Assembly: GCA_023053545.1 (NCBI GenBank)
Contig: JAKZAN010000006.1
Span: forward strand, 3,911,001-3,975,000
Direction of reading: 5' to 3'
From: Lepidurus packardi
Lineage: Eukaryota > Arthropoda > Branchiopoda > Notostraca > Triopsidae
Length of the DNA: 64,000 bases
Position 1 is the stretch's first letter. Each line of letters begins with the position of its first letter. Positions 57,661 to 64,000 of this stretch are shown here, piece after piece. The position numbers and the translations under genes were made by a program. The notes under the pieces are model-generated. The model did no database searches, was not told where the DNA came from, and saw only the letters and a list, made by a program, of their open reading frames with translations.

Positions 57661-60543
57661 GGGTATATATTAGTTATGGAATTGGAAATTCGGATGCAGC
57701 TCGATGTATCATGAGTTACGTTAAAAGCTATTCAGCTGCAGATTCGAGTTGACTCGTGACCGCGGGTCCCAAGGCAGACCATTGTCAATTCTGACGGATG
57801 ACCGCAATATTGCAGGGTACAGCTAAAGGGATGGTCTTTGATGTGGTAGTCCCGAGCCAGGCAATCAGCGCCGTGGACCATCAGTCAGGCGCGCTGTCTG
57901 AACCCAGCTTGCACCCTGCAAGCCTGTAATGGGCGCGTGATGGACACAGCGGCGTAAGCTTGACAGCCGTGGTAACAAACGATGAAGGATAGCGGCGCGG
58001 GTGGCATTTACTGACAGCCCGTCCAAGTCGACATGATCGATGGGCGCCAGGCATTATAATGGCCCATCAGGAGGCCAGGCTTATGGAAGAAGGGGAAGAC
58101 GTGGCCGAGTTTGTCGACTGTGGGCCGAAAACGAACGAATGGAATACAACCCACCCCAAAGTGCTACAAACTGAACGCCAAGAAAAATTTCAGGAACTTG
58201 GCCAAACCTTGGGTTGCGCGAAAAAGACTTTCATTGGGTCTTAAACGGCGTGAAATGAGGGGTTTTGAGAAAAGAGTAACAGCGGAAGTGGGCGGACTTG
58301 AAAATGGATTGAAAAAGATAAAGATGTGAAGTGGTCTTGCAACCTTCACCAATTTCCCTTGGCATTTTCCCCCTCACTAGCTTTGGCAAATCTCGAGTGC
58401 CCTGATGGTGTATACCTAACGGTAAGTATATACATATAATTCAATTCAGGTTGGTATTATTGCCTGCCAAAACTATAGGACTTTGTCAAGTACCCATGAC
58501 AATGGAAAATTTCAGGGAAACACCTTTGGGGGAACGCGCCCAAAATATAAATCGGATCGCATATCCCTCGAACTTGTGAGTGATGACGCTCCCAATAGGG
58601 GCGCCAAAATCTAACAAAAGCTTCCATCATTTATTCGAAGTCATTTTGTTGCTCAGCGGTGGGACCTTGATTAATTGCTCTCGAGTCAAGATCCTTTTCA
58701 AAAGCAGTGGGGCATTTTCGGCTTCATGCTGAGAGACTTGAATCTTTTCTAAATACGAAAACTGCTGACTCCCCATCTCTCACAGCACACAAGAATTACG
58801 GCCATGACACCTGAATAAGTTTGATTAGACGTCTCCTAAATTCAGGGAAACTACTCTCTCTTAGGTTTTAGGTGGGGGGTTCAAGATTGGATCGTATAGG
58901 CGGAAAAACCGGTCAGCATTTCCGTGTGCATGACTCTTTGCCTCTGTGTGTGCAAGCTCTTGTAAAGCCTGTTAGCAGTCTCGAAACCAAACCGCATTTC
59001 GAAGGAACGAGGGGGGTGGACTTGATGGTGATAACGAAGCAGTCTTGGAGCACGCTGAAAAGCTTCTAATGTTAGAAGAACCTTCGCTCTACATTGGTAG
59101 AACGAACCCTAGAACAGTCCGTATCTTTGAATTCATGGCGACCTAGCGGGCTCTGGCTATTTGCTGCGAGCCGCTCCGCGCCAGCATGGCGCCTTGCCGC
59201 CCACGGGGAGCGCAATCATACATATGCCAAACTTCTGGCGGCCGCATCCCAGCGGCTTGTCGTTCTCTAAAGGAGTGCGCCATTCATCACGACATGAACC
59301 TAGTTGGGTCTTTGCATTGGATTTATACTTGCCGCGGCCACTTCTTTTTCCAGAAAGAGGAGAGGCAAAACGTGAAGTGTTTCCAGAGGAAAATGGATCT
59401 TGTACCCTCGTCTCGGTCGGGAGTTGGGACGGAGCATCTGTTTTGGAGCTAAGGTAAACTGAAGTAAAATTACACAAGGACGACTTGGCAACTTTTGTGC
59501 TGGTAGTCGGGCTTTTCAAGCCTTCTTTCCCCCCATTGATTTTTTGGGGGGTAAGGACCTCTTTTACTGAACCAACGGGGAATAGGTGAGATAGCAAAAG
59601 TCTTGGGATGACTTTGTTCACATGGTGATGGTGCGAATCGACAAGACTAGGGTTTAGGGATGCGGGGGTTAGGAGTAGTACTAGGAGAGTGGGATCAGCG
59701 GTAATGTCAAATCAATACAAGGCAGGGCATACGCACCACGAGCGATATCCCCCAAAAAACCTTGCCGAGAAGATGCTTGTAGTGCACACCAAAAACAAAA
59801 AAAAGAAAATGCTGATTACTGAAAAACATCGAAGGCCTCCCTAGTCTCATGGACAAGTGATTCAATCCACGGACAGGCACCCCCCAGGGTCTCATGTCCA
59901 CGGAATGGCGGGCGGCGTGTTTCAAAGACCGCGCTGTCATCATCACTCGCGCTCTGGGTGGTAAGCAAGGGGGCAACTCTGCAGGAGACCATTGTCAGCT
60001 ATCCCCGTGCAAATCCCCTAGGAAGAACCTGCCTATGGTCTCTAAAAAAGAAACCCCCGCAAGATCTACAGGCTTTTCAAGTTGAAGCTATTCTCCAAGG
60101 CGGGGCGCTTGAAGCATCCTAATAGCTGCAGCACTGTGTAGAGAGGGGGCGTTGTCGGAGGTGTGGCCCTGCGGAATCTTTTGTTACTGCGCGCTCCAGC
60201 ACCTCGCCTGGAGGTATCTCGATAGCTGTCGCTGCTTTGGCATACGGTTACTTGCGAACCTCGGTCGATACGGCTCCGGCTCCGGCTTCGGCTTCGGCTT
60301 GCCGGGGCTTAGCTGCGGTTATACTAGGCGAGCCCGGTACGGCAACTCAGTTTTGCAGCGAACACCAAGGGAAGCGGTCGCAAAGGGAAGCACCCGCCTA
60401 GTGAAAGTCATACGAGGATATTCAGTGTTGTCCAGTCGTTCTCTGTGCGCATAAACAAGGACCAGTTTCAGTTTTGTAACCGTTGAAATTTTGCTGTGAC
60501 CAAAGCGAAAAAGAATACGTTTAATTTGGTTCGTTACGTGAGG
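57661..60543. other. noc upstream region and 5' UTR
   Basis: No coding exon supported. The last 450 bp before the noc ATG are GC-richer and contain a hexamer run of GGCTCC/GGCTTC words at about 60269-60300. This is presumably the noc promoter and 5' UTR. Confidence 0.45.
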
Positions 60544-62174
60544 ATGCTGGTGCTGGAATCAGGACCTTCAACAAATATCACCACAAGCCCTACCAGTATG
60601 TTGACTCCTGGGGGTAACCAATATTTACAGCCGGATTACTTGTCGCCGTTGCCTACTACGGTAAGTTTTGTTTGCGGGATCTCGTGCGTGTGAAAAGGAA
60701 TCCCATGCTAAATTCAAGCTTATTATTATATTTGTAGCTGGACGCCAAACGAAGTCCCTTGGCACTTTTGGCTCAAACGTGTAGTCAAATTGGTGCGGAT
60801 CCTCCTCCGGCCAAATCGACTTCGGAGCGCAATGCCAACAAGAAGGACGGCTGCCACATCGAAGGCGGAGGTAAAGCTAGTAAGAGCCCCCCCGCGGACC
60901 GTCTGTCCTTTAAACCCTACGATTCTTCTTCGCGTCGAGACAAGGAACACAACAAGAATGATAGCGACGGCCGAGACAGCAAGCAAGGTTTCCAGTCTCC
61001 CGCTGTGAGCAAGACAACAACAAGTAATGCTACCTCTCAATCGTCTTCATCGACAAGCAGTACCTCCATTTCCTTAACGGGAGTCACAGCTTCCGTATCG
61101 TCGGCGTCAGACACCAAAGCGAGCGATGCGTCGAAGCCCGAATCGGGCCGTGCCACTGCGTTGGATATGTTACAGGGACTGCCCAAAGATATTCCACTGG
61201 GCACTTACCGCTCCACGGCCGGGAGTATGGGACCCTTCGGTGGTCTGGGCCCTTACCCGGGCCTTGACGCTGCGACAGCGGCCGCGCTGGGCTTCGGACC
61301 CAGTCCGGCAGCCTTCAGACCTTACCCACCCTATGGATACTCTTCTGCCGCATCGCTCGGCTTGGGGCTGCCCGGCTACCCCAGTTTGAACTACGGACGC
61401 TTGAAGTCAGGTGAACATTTGCTCCCCGGTATGCCCTTTTGTCGGGATCCCTATTGCACGGGCTGTCCAAGCAGTTTGCTCGGGATGGCCAATCCCGTGG
61501 CGGCTAGTGCAGGCGTTTGCCCAGCCGGGTGCAGCCAGTGTGATCATCAGAAGGTGCCGTTCCACCACTTGCAATCCCACCCGGCGGTGAGTTCGGCTGC
61601 CTCGACGCCCGTCACTTCCACGACATCGGCCGCCGATTACAGTCCCAACTCCGTCAGTCAAAGACCTTACGTTTGCAATTGGATTGCGGGTGATACCTAC
61701 TGCGGCAAGCGATTTCCCTCGTCCGAAGAGTTGCTCCAGCATCTCCGCACCCATACTAGCCTTTCTGTTCCCACGTCTGACGCTTCGTCGTTTTATGCGA
61801 GCCATCCCCTACTGGCGGCCTCGTCGACCGCAGCAGCGATGCAAAGAACCTACCCTACTCCCCCGTTAAGTCCATTGTCAATGGCTCGTTACCATCCTTA
61901 CAGCAAACCGGGTGCGTCAATATCAGCTTTGTCGTCCCCTAACCATTTGCAGAGTCTCAGCTCCAACAACGCGTTCTTCTCAATGGGACAATTAGGAGGG
62001 AATGTACTTTCATCCTTGTCAGCTCCAAGTCACCTTTCAACAATGGGGTCACACAATCCACTTGCATCATACGGTGCTGCAAGTAATCCTCTGAGCGCTC
62101 ATCCTTTTGCTGCGTATTATCCCTCATCGTATGCGCTCTATGGGCCAAGGATGGGTCCCTCAGTACTCCCGTAA
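60544..62174 (+). CDS. noc: No ocelli-like zinc finger protein (NET family)
   Basis: Two coding exons: 60544-60660 and 60738-62174 (77-nt intron); 517 aa. Same family and exon structure as the divergent elbow-like gene 18 kb away: the intron splits the two at the same codon, after PLPTT and before LDAKRSPLALLAQTCSQIGA. The start MLVLESGPSTN...NQYLQPDYLSPLPTT resembles my recollection of fly Noc (MVVLE...NQYLQPDYLAPLPTT), so I use that symbol. FKPY, the Groucho-binding motif of the family, is at residues 97-100 (60909-60920). Next come CRDPYCTGCPSSLLG, the GVCPAGCSQCDH patch and an atypical C2H2 finger at about residues 352-378 (61674-61754; VCNWIAGDTYCGKRF...HLRTH), followed by TYPTPPLSPLSMARYHPYSK. 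The frame continues upstream of 60544 but without another ATG before a stop, so this ATG is the first usable one. Paralogue assignment rests on the N-terminus only. Confidence 0.9.
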
Positions 62175-64000
62175 CATCCCCTTAAATAATTTCTTAAAAA
62201 AAAAGGAAAAAGGAAAGCAAAGTATCGGAGGAGGATATGTTCTGCCTTGATTTCCATTGATCCGGACCCAAAGTTGACTTTCGCTCCCCCTCGTGTTCCG
62301 GATAGGTCTGACAAAAAAAATGGAAAGAAAAAAAAAGTTGTAAAAAGTGTCAGTTAGTACACCTTCTCCCAGTGTGATAAAAAGCTTGGTGTGTATGCGA
62401 GTGTTTTAAAAGGATTTGACTTTTCAAATGCACTAATGTGCTCTGTGATGGTTTTGAGCTGTTTTACGCCTGTATAAGTCACCCTTGGTTCATTCATATG
62501 TAAAAAACTTTAATGACGAAAAACAAACGAACTATATTATTGTTGGCTCAGAAGGGCTTGTATATAAGTTATGGAACATTCGAATTACAAAAGAAAGCAT
62601 TTCAGTGAGATGTATGGCTCGTTTTTTAAATCTAAATTCTCTAATTACAGTTACTTTCCTTTCTGATTAGATAAACGCAGGGAACTAACGGTGTCGGTGA
62701 CCTGAAGTGCTGGCCTTGTTCTTGGCTTATTTAAATTGTATTCAGTGCAGTTGTTATCGCCGTATCCGTGTTTCCTGTTCTAGATGCACATCGCCTTCCC
62801 GACAACCATTTCGAAAATTTCGTAAGATTGGCGCCCCTTCGTTTCCAAATGTGAGGTGGTCATCAAGATAAACGGCCACCTACTCCAAGTAGCACACTTG
62901 ATTACGCTAGAAGCGAAAGAACAAACAAAATTGACGGCACGGTGAGAGTTTTTTGGCGCAAACGTGCTGAATCGAAAAGGCATGAAAGCTTGGAAGTTAA
63001 GCCGCGACTACAGCGCCAACTCCTGGTACTACCGTTTGAAAACAAACGCTTCTTATTGGGCCAAGCTTTTGATTTTGATGAATAAGACATTGTATTGGTT
63101 TCGGAGGTCTACGTCTTCCAAGAAAAGCAAAAGCACTTCTTATTGTAAGGAGTGGACTATTCATGCAACTGTGAATTTTGACTGAATCATGAATGGATTA
63201 CTACCAGTCACTGATTCCTGAAGCTTCCTCTTTGAATTCCATTTCGGTCTTTTTGAGACCTTATTCTATGATAAGAAAACCTATTATGTCTAAACTTGCG
63301 TGTGGGTTAACTTTTGAACCACTCCAGAAAACGCAGTACAGAAAGTGTGTTAAATAAGAAATCAGGTTTCATGAATCTATGAATCCGCTATTCAAGGTGT
63401 AATGGTAAACTGAAGTTCCACGGGCTTTTTCCAATAATTTTCTGACATAACTTTTTCGGTATGGTGTGCTTTAGGTTCTCGTGAAACCCGCTTTCATTTC
63501 TTCGAATAAATTCAAAAAAGTTTACTGCAAAGTTGGGATTAGTTGAAGACGGGGTTGACAGATCCCTGGAAATAAGTGATATAGGACAGTAAGTTACACG
63601 GAGCTCTTCTAACGGTCCTGTTGAACCTTAAATTTTAAGTCCAAATCATAGTTCACCTTCCGTGTACGCCAGATTGAAAATGCAGGCATTCTGCTTGAGT
63701 TGTTGGGATAGTTTTACAGGTCCCAAGTATGGCTTCTAAGTAATGGAACACTTCCTGCTGCGTTGAAGGTATATTGCTAGAAGGTTTCTGATGGTTCAAG
63801 TTGAAGGTCTCGTTGTAATTCCAGTTGGATTCATTTGCCCGATCGAGCCTTCATAATTCTTTCAGTTTTACACTGCGAGGGCTGCGTCATGCACCAAGAA
63901 CGCAAAACCCATTACATTAGCTCATTTCCATCGCTTACGAACGCAAACAAGCAAAGGCAGCCAGGCTGTGAACATTCGAGCAAATAATCTACCCACTACC
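62175..64000. other. noc 3' UTR and following intergenic DNA
   Basis: No coding exon is supported. A-rich runs just after the stop (about 62194-62340) and a canonical AATAAA at 63505-63510 could mark the end of a long 3' UTR. Confidence 0.45.

Noticed and set aside
59157-59621. 154-codon minus-strand open frame upstream of noc, with overlapping plus-strand frames
   Set aside because: Frames open on several strands at once in a GC-richer patch, which is typical of chance.
1-64000. CRISPR array, bacterial operons, rRNA
   Set aside because: Nothing of the kind is visible; all supported genes are spliced animal genes.

Overview
The window is animal nuclear DNA, most likely from a crustacean-like arthropod; compact introns and tight gene packing would suit a branchiopod such as Daphnia, but the species is an inference. 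Coding genes are split by many short introns (mostly 45-110 nt) with GT-AG borders. The gene set is clearly arthropod: big brain, a Dicer-1 with helicase, PAZ, two RNase III domains and dsRBD, and the elbow/no ocelli zinc-finger pair. I built all gene models by hand from splice signals and family alignment recalled from memory; each multi-exon model listed as a gene stays in frame across every junction.

Layout. 1-448: end of a pyruvate dehydrogenase kinase gene. 1.45-9.98 kb: big brain (bib), with a 6.1-kb second intron holding an unrecognised antisense gene candidate and two decayed coding-like patches. 10.9-12.8 kb: Mgat1. 13.2-14.2 kb (minus): PSMB4. 14.6-15.06 kb (minus): ERH, divergent from Dicer-1 (15.7-24.5 kb). 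25.3-29.4 kb (minus): NRDE2, convergent with Dicer-1 and preceded by TMEM218 (29.4-29.9 kb, minus), whose stop codon is only 11 bp upstream of the NRDE2 start. 29.9-40.4 kb: gene desert with a 775-bp TIR element flanked by TAA. 40.4-42.3 kb (minus) and 60.5-62.2 kb (plus): elbow-like and no-ocelli-like genes, head to head across an 18-kb desert that presumably holds their enhancers.

Together: the first 30 kb is a dense cluster of housekeeping genes (mitochondrial kinase, N-glycan processing, proteasome, splicing-linked ERH, RNA silencing, cilium) plus one developmental gene, bib. The last 34 kb is a sparse developmental locus given over to elB/noc. Dicer-1 (cytoplasmic small-RNA maturation) and NRDE2 (nuclear RNA surveillance or nuclear RNAi) are tail-to-tail neighbours, probably by chance but worth a synteny check.

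Small repeats are scattered through non-coding DNA: a MITE-like element upstream of bib, a related one in a Dicer-1 intron, several minisatellites and AT-rich tracts. I saw no rRNA, tRNA or CRISPR feature and no intact autonomous transposon.
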